Positions 35,323 through 43,609 of a stretch of 64,000 nt of DNA are shown one piece after another. Position numbers and translations under genes: made by a program. The first letter of the stretch is position 1. Every line of letters starts with the position of its first letter. Below the pieces are notes generated by a model. It saw only the letters and a program-made list of their open reading frames with translations, was not told where the DNA came from and searched no databases. Origin of the DNA: Bacteroidota bacterium (lineage in GTDB: Bacteria; Bacteroidota; Bacteroidia; Bacteroidales; JACABE01); the NCBI GenBank assembly GCA_026391675.1, contig JAPLDQ010000011.1:124001-188000 (forward strand), given 5' to 3'.

Positions 35323-37260
35323 TTAATTAAAACTGATAGCGTTAAATTTGCAATTTTCCATACATGCGCCACATCCGATACATTTGGATTCCACTACAAA
35401 ATGTGCTGTTTTTTTAGCACCGATGATGGCTTCTGTAGGACATTTTTTAGCACAAATGGTGCAGCCTGTACATTTTTCAACATCAATTACATATTTTCTC
35501 AATTCTGTACATACCTGAGCAGGACAGTTTCTTTCAAAAATATGGGCTTCATATTCATGTCTGAAATATTTAAGCGTACTCAATACAGGATTTGGAGCGG
35601 TTTGTCCAAGTCCGCATAAAGAAGTTTCCCTGATTACTTTACTTAATCTTTCAAGTTGTAAAACTCCCTGAAAACGCATCAGTGTTTCTGCTTCGTTATT
35701 TGAATTTGGTTTGTGGGTAATGCTTTCAAGAATTTCTAACATCCGTTTGGTTCCTTCTCTGCATGGAATACATTTTCCGCAACTTTCGCGCTGTATAAAA
35801 TCCATAAAGAATTTTGCCAGGTCTACCATACAGGTATCTTCATCCATTACAACCAATCCACCTGAACCCATCATAGCACCTACTGCAATTAAAGATTCAT
35901 AATCTATCAGAATATCAAGATTTTCCTCAGTAATACAGCCACCTGAAGGGCCTCCTATTTGTACTGCCTTGAATTTTTTATTGTTAGGAATACCACCTGC
36001 AATTTCGAAAAGAATATCACGGATTTTAGTACCCATTGGAATTTCTACCAATCCGGTATTGTTAATATTTCCTGATAAAGCAAATACTTTTGTTCCTTTG
36101 CTTTTTGCTGTTCCTGTTGAAGCGAACCATTCAGCACCATGCCATATTATTTCCGAAACATTTGAATAAGTTTCTACATTGTTGATTACTGTTGGTTTTC
36201 CAAAAAGACCACTATCAGTTGGAAATGGAGGACGCGGGCTTGGCATTCCTCTTTTACCTTCGATACTGTGCATCAAAGCTGTTTCTTCACCACAAACAAA
36301 AGCACCTGCTCCCATTTTAATTTTCAAATCAAAACTGAAATCGGAATTCATAATATTTGTGCCAAGAAAACCATATTCTTTAGCCTGTTCAATAGCAAGT
36401 TTTAAACGTTTTACAGCAAGCGGATATTCAGCTCTGATATAAATAATACCTTTGCTGGCACCAATAGCATAGCCACCAATAACCATACCTTCAATCAATC
36501 GGTTGGGGTCACCTTCAATTACGGCTCTGTCCATGAATGCTCCGGGGTCGCCTTCGTCAGCATTGCAAATCAGATATTTCTGATCAGCTTTTTTGGCATT
36601 GGCAAATTTCCACTTTAATCCTGTAGGAAAACCTCCGCCACCACGGCCTCTCAAACCACTTTTTTCAATAATATCACAAATGTCAACTGCTGAATATTCT
36701 TTCAGTGTTTTAGCTAAAGATTTATAACCACCATGTGCTATATATTCCTCAATACTTTCCGGATTTATAATACCACAGTTTTTTAAAACGATTCTTTTCT
36801 GACGTTTGAAAAATGAATGATTATTAATGGACTTTATACCTTTCCATTCCTCAGAACCATTTGTGAAAAACTGTCCCAGTACCGGACTTTCTATTTTGTT
36901 TTCATTGAATAATTTGTTCAATATATCATTCACTTTATCCTCTGTAACTTTTTCAAAACAAATTCTGTTTTTCCCAGGAATTATAATATCCATAAGGGGT
37001 TCAGAGGAACAAAGTCCGATACAACCGGTTTCAATAATAGTTGCATTAATTTTGTTTGATTCCAGATAATTTTTACAGGCGTTTATTGTTTTGTCTGCTC
37101 CGGCTCCCAAACCACAGGTGCCGGCACCTATCATAATAACGATATTATCGTTTTCTTCCCGTTTAAGCCGGCTTATTATATGATTTGTATCTGTTGCTGT
37201 GTTATAGTCCAGGGTATATTCTTTCAGCAAAGACCTTATTTCTTTATTTTCAGTTTTCAT
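35323..37260 (-). CDS. hydB: Hydrogenase subunit B (NuoF-like, flavin/NAD-binding)
   Basis: 645 residues from the ATG at 37260, overlapping hydC by 11 bases; an upstream TTG at 37287 is less likely. A thioredoxin-like [2Fe-2S] domain (GAGTCGLG, CIGLC) is followed by a NuoF core with FMN/NAD motifs (GRGGGGFPTGLKW, CNADEGDPGAF) and the N3 cluster ESCGKCIPCREG. Two C-terminal ferredoxin clusters end the protein (CTGCTICAKKCP and CIGCGACMENC), which ordinary NuoF lacks. This extra pair is typical of bifurcating HydB. It oxidises or reduces NAD(H) and links it to HydA. The gene is 24 bases upstream of hydA. Confidence 0.95.
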   Translation of the reverse strand: MKTENKEIRSLLKEYTLDYNTATDTNHIISRLKREENDNIVIMIGAGTCGLGAGADKTINACKNYLESNKINATIIETGCIGLCSSEPLMDIIIPGKNRICFEKVTEDKVNDILNKLFNENKIESPVLGQFFTNGSEEWKGIKSINNHSFFKRQKRIVLKNCGIINPESIEEYIAHGGYKSLAKTLKEYSAVDICDIIEKSGLRGRGGGGFPTGLKWKFANAKKADQKYLICNADEGDPGAFMDRAVIEGDPNRLIEGMVIGGYAIGASKGIIYIRAEYPLAVKRLKLAIEQAKEYGFLGTNIMNSDFSFDLKIKMGAGAFVCGEETALMHSIEGKRGMPSPRPPFPTDSGLFGKPTVINNVETYSNVSEIIWHGAEWFASTGTAKSKGTKVFALSGNINNTGLVEIPMGTKIRDILFEIAGGIPNNKKFKAVQIGGPSGGCITEENLDILIDYESLIAVGAMMGSGGLVVMDEDTCMVDLAKFFMDFIQRESCGKCIPCREGTKRMLEILESITHKPNSNNEAETLMRFQGVLQLERLSKVIRETSLCGLGQTAPNPVLSTLKYFRHEYEAHIFERNCPAQVCTELRKYVIDVEKCTGCTICAKKCPTEAIIGAKKTAHFVVESKCIGCGACMENCKFNAISFN

Positions 37261-37738
37261 TGATATTGAAATTTCTATAATTATCAATAATTTTTTTTAT
37301 ACTTTCTGAAGTAACTTTTGCGTGGAATTCGCCATTAATGCAAATTACAGGAGCTAAACCACATGCTCCGATACAGGCAACTACTTCTATACTGAACAAT
37401 CCGTCTTTTGACGTTTGTCCTGCTTTAATTTTTAAGTATTTTTCAATTTCCTTCAACACGGTTGAAGAACCCAGCACATGGCAGGCAGTGCCTCTGCAAA
37501 CCAGAATATTGTATTTTCCTTTTGGCGAAAAGCGGAACTGGTTGTAAAATGTGGCAACACCATATATTTTACTGGCAGGAATTTTCATAGAAGTGCCAAC
37601 TTCAACAATGGCTGCTTCTGATAAATAACCTTCAGCTTCCTGAATTTCCTGAAGTATGGGGATTAAGCTGTCTCTTTTAACTTTCCCATGCTTTTCTAAT
37701 ATTAATTTAACTTGATTTTCCATGGTAATGATATGCAT
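37250..37738 (-). CDS. hydC: Hydrogenase subunit C (NuoE-like, [2Fe-2S])
   Basis: 162 residues, with an alternative start five codons later (37723). The thioredoxin-like fold carries the NuoE-type [2Fe-2S] cysteines: VCRGTACHV and, later, VACIGACGLAP. The N-terminal helical part (LILEKHGKVKRDSL...EAEGYLSEAAI) matches NuoE/HydC. First structural gene of the hydrogenase cluster, with its end overlapping hydB. Confidence 0.94.
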   Translation of the reverse strand: MHIITMENQVKLILEKHGKVKRDSLIPILQEIQEAEGYLSEAAIVEVGTSMKIPASKIYGVATFYNQFRFSPKGKYNILVCRGTACHVLGSSTVLKEIEKYLKIKAGQTSKDGLFSIEVVACIGACGLAPVICINGEFHAKVTSESIKKIIDNYRNFNINEN

Positions 37739-37754
37739 CAGTTTTTTTTAAAAT

Positions 37755-37780
37755 CAGCAGCTTTGGAAACAAAGCTGCTG
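37755..37780. promoter_or_regulatory. Perfect hairpin between the receiver gene and hydC
   Basis: CAGCAGCTTTG (37755-37765) and CAAAGCTGCTG (37770-37780) form an 11-base perfect stem with a four-base loop, 17 bases before the hydC start and 54 bases after the preceding stop. There is only a weak T stretch (ATTTT) on the minus strand, so it could be a partial terminator, an RNA processing site or a leader structure that lowers or stabilises hydCBA expression. Confidence 0.6.
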
Positions 37781-37833
37781 AAGTGTTAATGAAATAATGG
37801 ATCAAAAAACTACTTTACAAAATTGAAAGAATA

Positions 37834-38763
37834 TTAATTTTGGAGGATTTTTTCAATTTCAGGTAGTATTTTTGAAGATTCTACTGGCTTTCTAATAAAT
37901 CCTGATACAGGGAACCAGATAGATTTATTGTTTTCAGAAAGATAATCAATACCGGCTTTTCCGGAAACAATATCTTTTACCAATAATACGTGTAAATCTT
38001 TAAATCCGGGATTTTTTCTGAAATCACGTACCATTTTTTGTAAATCTGTATTGGATGTTATCAGTACATCAATTGATGTCAACATTAATACAGGCATATC
38101 ATCAAGAGATTTATCATCGTTAATTTCTTTTGCCATTTCAAAGCCTTCGTATTGAGTGGTCATCATAACATCAAGAATAGCCATATCCGGTTTTTCTTCC
38201 TTGATTTTTTTCATGCCTTCGACTTTGTTGTTGGCTGTAATTACGTTATAACCTTTTTTGGTTAAGATGGTTTCCAAGGTAGTGATGATGTCTATATCGT
38301 CATCTACCAATAAAATTTTTGATGTTTTCATAATGTTGAAATTTTTAAGGTTTGATATTTTGCTTAAATGTATTGGGAATAATAATTTTCCTTCTAAAAC
38401 TGTTTTAATGGCTCTTTCGAGTTCTTCACGTGTGGTATTCTTGAGTAAAAAGCAATTTACCCCTGCATCAATAATGGAAGCCATGTATTCGATTTCGTCA
38501 AACATGGTAATGGCAATTATTTTGATATCAGGATAAAGGGATTTTACTCTTCTGGACGCTTCTATACCATTCATTTCCGGCATTTCTATATCCATCAGTA
38601 TAATATCCGGTGTGTTTTTTTGTAATAAATCCAGGAGTTCGATGCCATTGGATGCTACACCAATAACACTCACACCTTTGATATTTCCCGCTGCAAGTTT
38701 TAAGCCTTCACGGTAAATCTGATGGTCATCAACAATTATTATTTTTGTAGTATCGTTCATCAC
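37834..38763 (-). CDS. Double-receiver protein without output domain
   Basis: 309 residues holding two receivers in one frame. The first (about 1-125; VDDHQIYREG, phospho-Asp58 in ILMDIEMPEMNG, Lys108 in LLKNTT) is of the NarL type and closely resembles the receiver of the regulator at 38918, but it has no DNA-binding helix-turn-helix. The second starts at Met145 (MKTSKILLVDDD) and has its own Asp in AILDVMMT and Lys in FIRKPVE. Residues 130-144 look like translated spacer. A deletion that removed the output domain and joined two genes would explain this. It may act as a phosphate sink or relay for the kinases around it. Confidence 0.85.
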   Translation of the reverse strand: MMNDTTKIIIVDDHQIYREGLKLAAGNIKGVSVIGVASNGIELLDLLQKNTPDIILMDIEMPEMNGIEASRRVKSLYPDIKIIAITMFDEIEYMASIIDAGVNCFLLKNTTREELERAIKTVLEGKLLFPIHLSKISNLKNFNIMKTSKILLVDDDIDIITTLETILTKKGYNVITANNKVEGMKKIKEEKPDMAILDVMMTTQYEGFEMAKEINDDKSLDDMPVLMLTSIDVLITSNTDLQKMVRDFRKNPGFKDLHVLLVKDIVSGKAGIDYLSENNKSIWFPVSGFIRKPVESSKILPEIEKILQN

Positions 38764-38779
38764 TTTTATTTTGACGATA

Positions 38780-38810
38780 CAAAATTATCACAGTTAAAAT
38801 CTCTGCACAA
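38780..38810 (-). promoter_or_regulatory. Promoter of the double-receiver/hydrogenase operon
   Basis: On the minus strand: TTG (38808-38810), a spacer of exactly 20 bases, then TAATTTTG (38780-38787), a full match to the Bacteroidota consensus. Transcription would start about ten bases before the ATG at 38763. Confidence 0.7.
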
Positions 38811-38917
38811 GAGACTTAATTACTGATTTTATAAGGGAAATAAAGGAAGCTTTTAAGAAAGCTTTGATGTAAATTCAGGAAATATTATTGCGTAAAAGTA
38901 TCGGTTTTTACAATGAG

Positions 38918-39565
38918 TTAAATCTCAACCAGCTTATTTTTAATGGCATAGGCTAAAAGATGGATGGTACTTTTGCATCCGGTTTTAGATAAAAGATTTG
39001 ATTTATGTCCGACAACAGTTCGTTCACTTATGAATAATTTATCCCCAATTTCTTTATTATTTAAACCTTCCATACTTAATTTCAGAATCTCAATTTCACG
39101 GTTGGTTAATTTGAGTTCATCATTTTTGTTTTTTTCTTCAGGAACTATTCTTCTGGTGAAATATTCAAATATCTCTTCAGAGTAATAGGTTTTGCCGTTC
39201 ATGATTGCATGTATTGCCTTATCTAAGGTTTCTTTATTTATATTTTTCAACAGAAAACCTTTAACACCTGAATCCAGCATGCTTTCAAGGTACTCTTCGT
39301 CGTTAAACATGGTAAGGGCTATGATTTTAATACCCGGATGCATTTCAACCGCTATTTTAGTTGCTTCAATGCCGTTCATAAATGGCATTTCTATATCCAT
39401 AAAAACGATGTCGGGAGTATAAAGTTCGAGCAGGTCGAGGAATTCTCTCCCGTTGGAGGCTTCTGCAATTACCTTGGTATCTTTAATACGGCTAAAAAGC
39501 AGTTTCAAACCACTCCTGAAAATCTCGTGATCATCTACAATAATAATTTTAATCTTTTCTTCCAT
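38918..39565 (-). CDS. NarL/LuxR-type response regulator
   Basis: 215 residues from the ATG at 39565 (MEEKIKIIIVDDHE); longer in-frame starts add a tail that is not receiver sequence. The receiver (VDDHEIFRSG, Asp in VFMDIEMPFMNG, Lys in GFLLKNI) is followed by a LuxR-type helix-turn-helix (LTNREIEILKLSMEG, NNKEIGDKLFISERTVVGHKSNLLSKTGC). It binds DNA when phosphorylated. Located 58 bases after the kinase gene 39624-40916, it forms a cognate pair with it. Confidence 0.92.
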   Translation of the reverse strand: MEEKIKIIIVDDHEIFRSGLKLLFSRIKDTKVIAEASNGREFLDLLELYTPDIVFMDIEMPFMNGIEATKIAVEMHPGIKIIALTMFNDEEYLESMLDSGVKGFLLKNINKETLDKAIHAIMNGKTYYSEEIFEYFTRRIVPEEKNKNDELKLTNREIEILKLSMEGLNNKEIGDKLFISERTVVGHKSNLLSKTGCKSTIHLLAYAIKNKLVEI

Positions 39566-39623
39566 ATAGTATAAAAACGGTACAAAAGTAGTAAAATTTA
39601 ACCGTATTGTGAAAGGTTTAACA

Positions 39624-40916
39624 TTATAATTCTTTTTCCATCGAAAAATGAAATCCTGGTTTGGCTGTATCAAACGAATAGCTTGCATTTATCGATTTAA
39701 CACGGCTTACAATGTTTTTTAATCCCATTCCCTGCTTGGAGTTTATAAAATTATCATCAATCGGGCAACCGATACCATCGTCAGCATAGTTAAAAATCAA
39801 TTTGTTATTTTTTGTTTCGAGATTGATTACCACATTATCTGCTGCAGCATGTTTGATTGTATTATTCAATAATTCTTCAATAATTCTGAAAAGAACAATT
39901 TCAATATTCGACTCGAAACGATATTTATAATCAGGTGTATTGAATACAACTTTATTCCTGTTTGTTAAATTTACTTTTTTACATAAAGAATCTACTGCTT
40001 TAATTAAACCATAATCCTTTATTATACTTGGCATCAGATTGTTGGAAATCGTCCTGATGTTGGAAATGGCATCATCCAGCAATTCATTGGTATATTTAAT
40101 CAGTTTTTGTTTTTCGTCAGCTTCAATTTCGTCAGTGTAAATCTCGTTTACATATATTTTAATTGTTGAAAGTAATGGTCCCAGGCCGTCATGCATTTCT
40201 TTGGCAAAACGTCTTCTTTCCCTTTCTTCGGCTTCAATCATAGAACTTAACAATTTCCTTTCAAATTCTTTTCTTTCGGTTATATTTCTGGCTATGGAAA
40301 ATAATACCTTTTCCCCTTTATAACGGATAATTCTGCTGCTCATTTCCAGATAAAGCACTTTACCGGATTTTGTCTGATGTTCAGATTCGAATACCAGGGT
40401 TTTATTTTGAATGATACTATTTATATTTTCTTCCACTTTATCAGCAAAAGCAGCAGTTTTAATATCAGCAAAATTCATTTTAAGTAATTCATCCCTTTTA
40501 TAGCCCAACGCCTCGCAAACTTCTTTATTTACATCTAAGAAATTTCCTTTCAGGTCGGCTAAAAATAATTGATCGCTGCTATTGTTAAATAAAGCACGGA
40601 AACGAATTTCCGATTCCTGCTTTTCGTGGGCAATTCTTTTATTCTTTTTTAGCGATTTTTGAATTAGTATTAAGCTGGTTATCATAAAGAAAGCAATAAT
40701 AATATCAACCCAATAGCTAAAATTATCAATATCTGAAAGTATTCCGGTTCTATAATAATAAATGAGTTCACTAATTTTTTGTAAGGTGATTAAAATAAAA
40801 CCAATGGAAAAAAAAATCCAGGCTTTTTGTGTATTCGAAACACGTATAATCCTGATTGCCAAAAAAATAAGCGTTAACTGAAGAATAATGGCAAAAATTA
40901 TGGAAGAATATATCAT
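39624..40916 (-). CDS. Membrane PAS histidine kinase (NarX type, HisKA_3)
   Basis: 430 residues. Three N-terminal membrane helices (about 2-24, 31-51, 68-86), a PAS domain (about 103-220: FRALFNNSSDQLFLADL, ARNITERKEFE), the HisKA_3 dimerisation helix with His in RRRFAKEMHDGLGP, and a HATPase_c domain (ELLNNTIKHA, DDGIGCP). It is the partner of the NarL-type regulator just downstream. There is almost no periplasmic domain, so it probably senses through the membrane segment or PAS. A TAATTTTG -7 element lies at 40945-40952. Confidence 0.9.
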   Translation of the reverse strand: MIYSSIIFAIILQLTLIFLAIRIIRVSNTQKAWIFFSIGFILITLQKISELIYYYRTGILSDIDNFSYWVDIIIAFFMITSLILIQKSLKKNKRIAHEKQESEIRFRALFNNSSDQLFLADLKGNFLDVNKEVCEALGYKRDELLKMNFADIKTAAFADKVEENINSIIQNKTLVFESEHQTKSGKVLYLEMSSRIIRYKGEKVLFSIARNITERKEFERKLLSSMIEAEERERRRFAKEMHDGLGPLLSTIKIYVNEIYTDEIEADEKQKLIKYTNELLDDAISNIRTISNNLMPSIIKDYGLIKAVDSLCKKVNLTNRNKVVFNTPDYKYRFESNIEIVLFRIIEELLNNTIKHAAADNVVINLETKNNKLIFNYADDGIGCPIDDNFINSKQGMGLKNIVSRVKSINASYSFDTAKPGFHFSMEKEL

Positions 40917-41240
40917 AAGGATGAATTGACGTTTAAATAATAAGCAAAATTAAATAAAAAATGGAATGAAAAGAGTTATGAATTATAAGTTATAAGTTAT
41001 AAGTTGTAAATGCCTGAATAGCGTTGACCGTTTCATATAATAAAAATAAGAGCAATTATTGTTAAGTATTTTAAGTGCTTAATTAATCAGCTTCCCTAAA
41101 TGGTTTGATATTTGCTTTTAAACTCAAATGAAGGTCCTTTCTGATATGATTCATCATTTTCAGTACAACAAGTAAAAGGATCAGAAACTATATTTAATAC
41201 ATTTTGAAAAATCACAAACAATTTTTTACCACTATCCCTT
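40917..41240. other. Intergenic region with a TTATAAG repeat copy
   Basis: This 324-base gap contains the promoter region of the kinase (minus strand, TAATTTTG at 40945-40952) and one 33-base copy of the TTATAAG heptamer repeat (40974-41006). No open reading frame or RNA gene is recognised; 41010-41240 is AT-rich sequence without visible structure. Confidence 0.5.
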
Positions 41241-43331
41241 TTATTTTGCTAATTGAGCAGCCTGATCAAGATATTCTTTTGCTTTTGCATTGTTATTTAA
41301 CTTCTGAAAAATGATACCAATATTCTTTATAAGTTTTGCTGTCGGATTGTTTGAAAGTCTTTTTGCTTCAAGTAAAGCAACAATGGCTTTTTCCCATTGA
41401 GATGAAAATGCATACGCCTCTCCTAGCGCTATTTGCGCATCTGCATTATTTGGATCAATCACAACTGCTTGTTTCAAGTATGGAATACTTCCGGTTATTT
41501 CCTTTTTATTGTATAACAAAATTATCCCTAAATTGAAATTAATATCAAAACGCATACTGTCAATTTTATATAATTCTTTATAACATTTTATTTTTTCGTC
41601 GGTATTTCTACATTGTTCAATAATAGTTATAAAATTTGTATAAACATGTTGCTCTTTTGGAAGGTAGTAAAGTATTGTTTTATAGATTTCCGTAATTTTC
41701 TGATAATTGCTGTCTTTTTCGTAATATGCAGCTGCTAAATTAAAAAGAGCATTTATTTGTTTAGGATAAATTTCAATTGCTTTTTTCAAATATATAATAC
41801 TTTGATTCAGAAGGCTATCCCTAATTGTTTTGTCATTTGACTTTTCTGCTTCATATATAAGATATTCACCAGCAACAGCATTACCCTTTGCGCTATTTGA
41901 TGAAATATGAACATCATTTAGAAACAAGGTTTTGCTATCGTACCAGTTTCTGTTTCTAGATGTAGTTTTATAAGCAAATAAAATTAATATAACGCCTAAA
42001 ACAGTAAAAGTTAATATTTTAACCATTTGTTTATTCCTGAAAAATCTTGGTATGTCGAAAAACAAAAACCAGGATAATGCAAAGCAAAATGCAAGAGAAG
42101 ATATATAAATGAAACGTTCGTTCATAAATATACCAATTGGGAAAAAAACATTAGATGTTATTGAAAGGGTTACTAAGAAAAGGAAAATTGCAAAAGAATA
42201 AGGATTCCTTTTTTTAAAGCTGACAATTGCGAATACAAGTAAAACTAAATATAAAATTAAGGGAATTATTGCATTTAAATCTGAAGAATTGATGATAGGT
42301 ATATGATAAGGGTAATAATCGTAAGTTAGTGGATGAGGAATGAAAAGCAGTTTTATATATAAACCAAGAGTATATAAAATGGTCGAATATTTTTGTAAAA
42401 TGCTCATTCCAACAAAGGGATTATTCATTAAATCATTGGCTAAAGGGGATACTTTACTTCCAATTACAGATTGCCGGATAATAAAGAAAATTATAATGGC
42501 AATTGTTATTGGAATTATGCCTTTTAATATCTCTTTAAATGAGAATTTTGTAAAATAATAAATAGCCAGTGGAATTACAATAAGGAATGTAAGTGTATTT
42601 TCTTTAGACATTAAACCCAAAAAAAAGCTTATCCCAATTAAAACCATCATCCCAATTCTTTTTTTCTCAAGCCAAAGAATAAAAAACCATAAGCTTAATA
42701 ATGAGAAAAGTAAAGCAAGTATTTCATCTCTTCCTTTAATATTGGCAATAACTTCTGTATGAATCGGATGTGCAATAAAAAGGATGGCCATTATAAATGG
42801 AACAGATTTCCACCATGAAGGTATTTTTATTAACTTTTCTTTGAAATAATACTTCAATAAATGATTAAAAACAAAAAAAATCAAAAAGCCTGTAATTGCT
42901 AATAATAGAATATTTATTAAATGACTTATTGTAGGGTTTTCTCCAAAAAACTGATATTCTATAGCATAAGTTATTAATGAAAGGGGTCTGTAACGTCCAC
43001 CAGCTACAATACTTTGACCTTTCCCAAAATAACCGGTAAACATATCGTTTGACAAGATTTCATTTATTCCGTTAAATCCTTTTTTTGTAAATTCATTACC
43101 AGTAATTACAATAGTATCATCAAGGGCATATTTAAGAGACAATGTATTTCCGTAAAAAAGGAAACAAGTCATTAGTAATATTAACAAAATCCAAAACTTA
43201 TCTTTTATTGAGAGAAAATAAGTAGATGGATTCTGACTTTTATTAATTGAATGCACAATTTTTGTGTCAGGATAAGGATTTTTAGGAGGGAATTTTTGAC
43301 CTGATTTTTTATAATTTAAATTTTTTTGCAT
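41241..43331 (-). CDS. TMTC/PMT-like membrane glycosyltransferase with C-terminal TPRs
   Basis: 696 residues. A first luminal/periplasmic loop carries the acidic ALDDTIVITGNEF and GRYRPLSLITYAIEY, and a later loop HPIHTEVIANIKGRDEILALLF. All three are landmarks of eukaryotic TMTC O-mannosyltransferases and bacterial relatives. About ten transmembrane helices fill residues 45-455. The C-terminal third (about 470-696) holds five or so tetratricopeptide repeats (for example ALFNLAAAYYEKDSNYQ and ADAQIALGEAYAFSSQWEKA). A role in transferring a sugar from a lipid carrier to periplasmic or surface proteins is an inference. It is a single gene; the N-terminal 45 residues are basic and cytoplasmic. 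Confidence 0.75.
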   Translation of the reverse strand: MQKNLNYKKSGQKFPPKNPYPDTKIVHSINKSQNPSTYFLSIKDKFWILLILLMTCFLFYGNTLSLKYALDDTIVITGNEFTKKGFNGINEILSNDMFTGYFGKGQSIVAGGRYRPLSLITYAIEYQFFGENPTISHLINILLLAITGFLIFFVFNHLLKYYFKEKLIKIPSWWKSVPFIMAILFIAHPIHTEVIANIKGRDEILALLFSLLSLWFFILWLEKKRIGMMVLIGISFFLGLMSKENTLTFLIVIPLAIYYFTKFSFKEILKGIIPITIAIIIFFIIRQSVIGSKVSPLANDLMNNPFVGMSILQKYSTILYTLGLYIKLLFIPHPLTYDYYPYHIPIINSSDLNAIIPLILYLVLLVFAIVSFKKRNPYSFAIFLFLVTLSITSNVFFPIGIFMNERFIYISSLAFCFALSWFLFFDIPRFFRNKQMVKILTFTVLGVILILFAYKTTSRNRNWYDSKTLFLNDVHISSNSAKGNAVAGEYLIYEAEKSNDKTIRDSLLNQSIIYLKKAIEIYPKQINALFNLAAAYYEKDSNYQKITEIYKTILYYLPKEQHVYTNFITIIEQCRNTDEKIKCYKELYKIDSMRFDINFNLGIILLYNKKEITGSIPYLKQAVVIDPNNADAQIALGEAYAFSSQWEKAIVALLEAKRLSNNPTAKLIKNIGIIFQKLNNNAKAKEYLDQAAQLAK

Positions 43332-43609
43332 TTTTTTAAAGTTTAAATATTTAAATCCATTGGTTTCTTTGTAAAAATAAACAGAAAAATTATAATTATG
43401 TAATATTTTTATAAATTTTTGAAAATAAACAGTATAGATGTATATTTTATCTAATATTAAAAGATATAAATACCTAAAATAATCAATACAAAAAAGTTTT
43501 TTTATATGTATTAGAAATTTGTGAAATATATAAATAATGTTGTAAAAGCTATTGCTATTTAGTTAATAGTTTTTGATTTTAAAGTCATTAATATTCCGAT
43601 TGTTTTTAA

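Noticed and set aside
35323-37738. hydB and hydC as the missing nuoF and nuoE of complex I
   Set aside because: They adjoin hydA, are 14 kb from nuo, and HydB has the extra C-terminal ferredoxin clusters typical of the hydrogenase.
43332-43609. Possible RNA gene in the AT-rich gap before the TMTC-like gene
   Set aside because: No conserved structure, promoter or stem could be seen; only AT-rich sequence.
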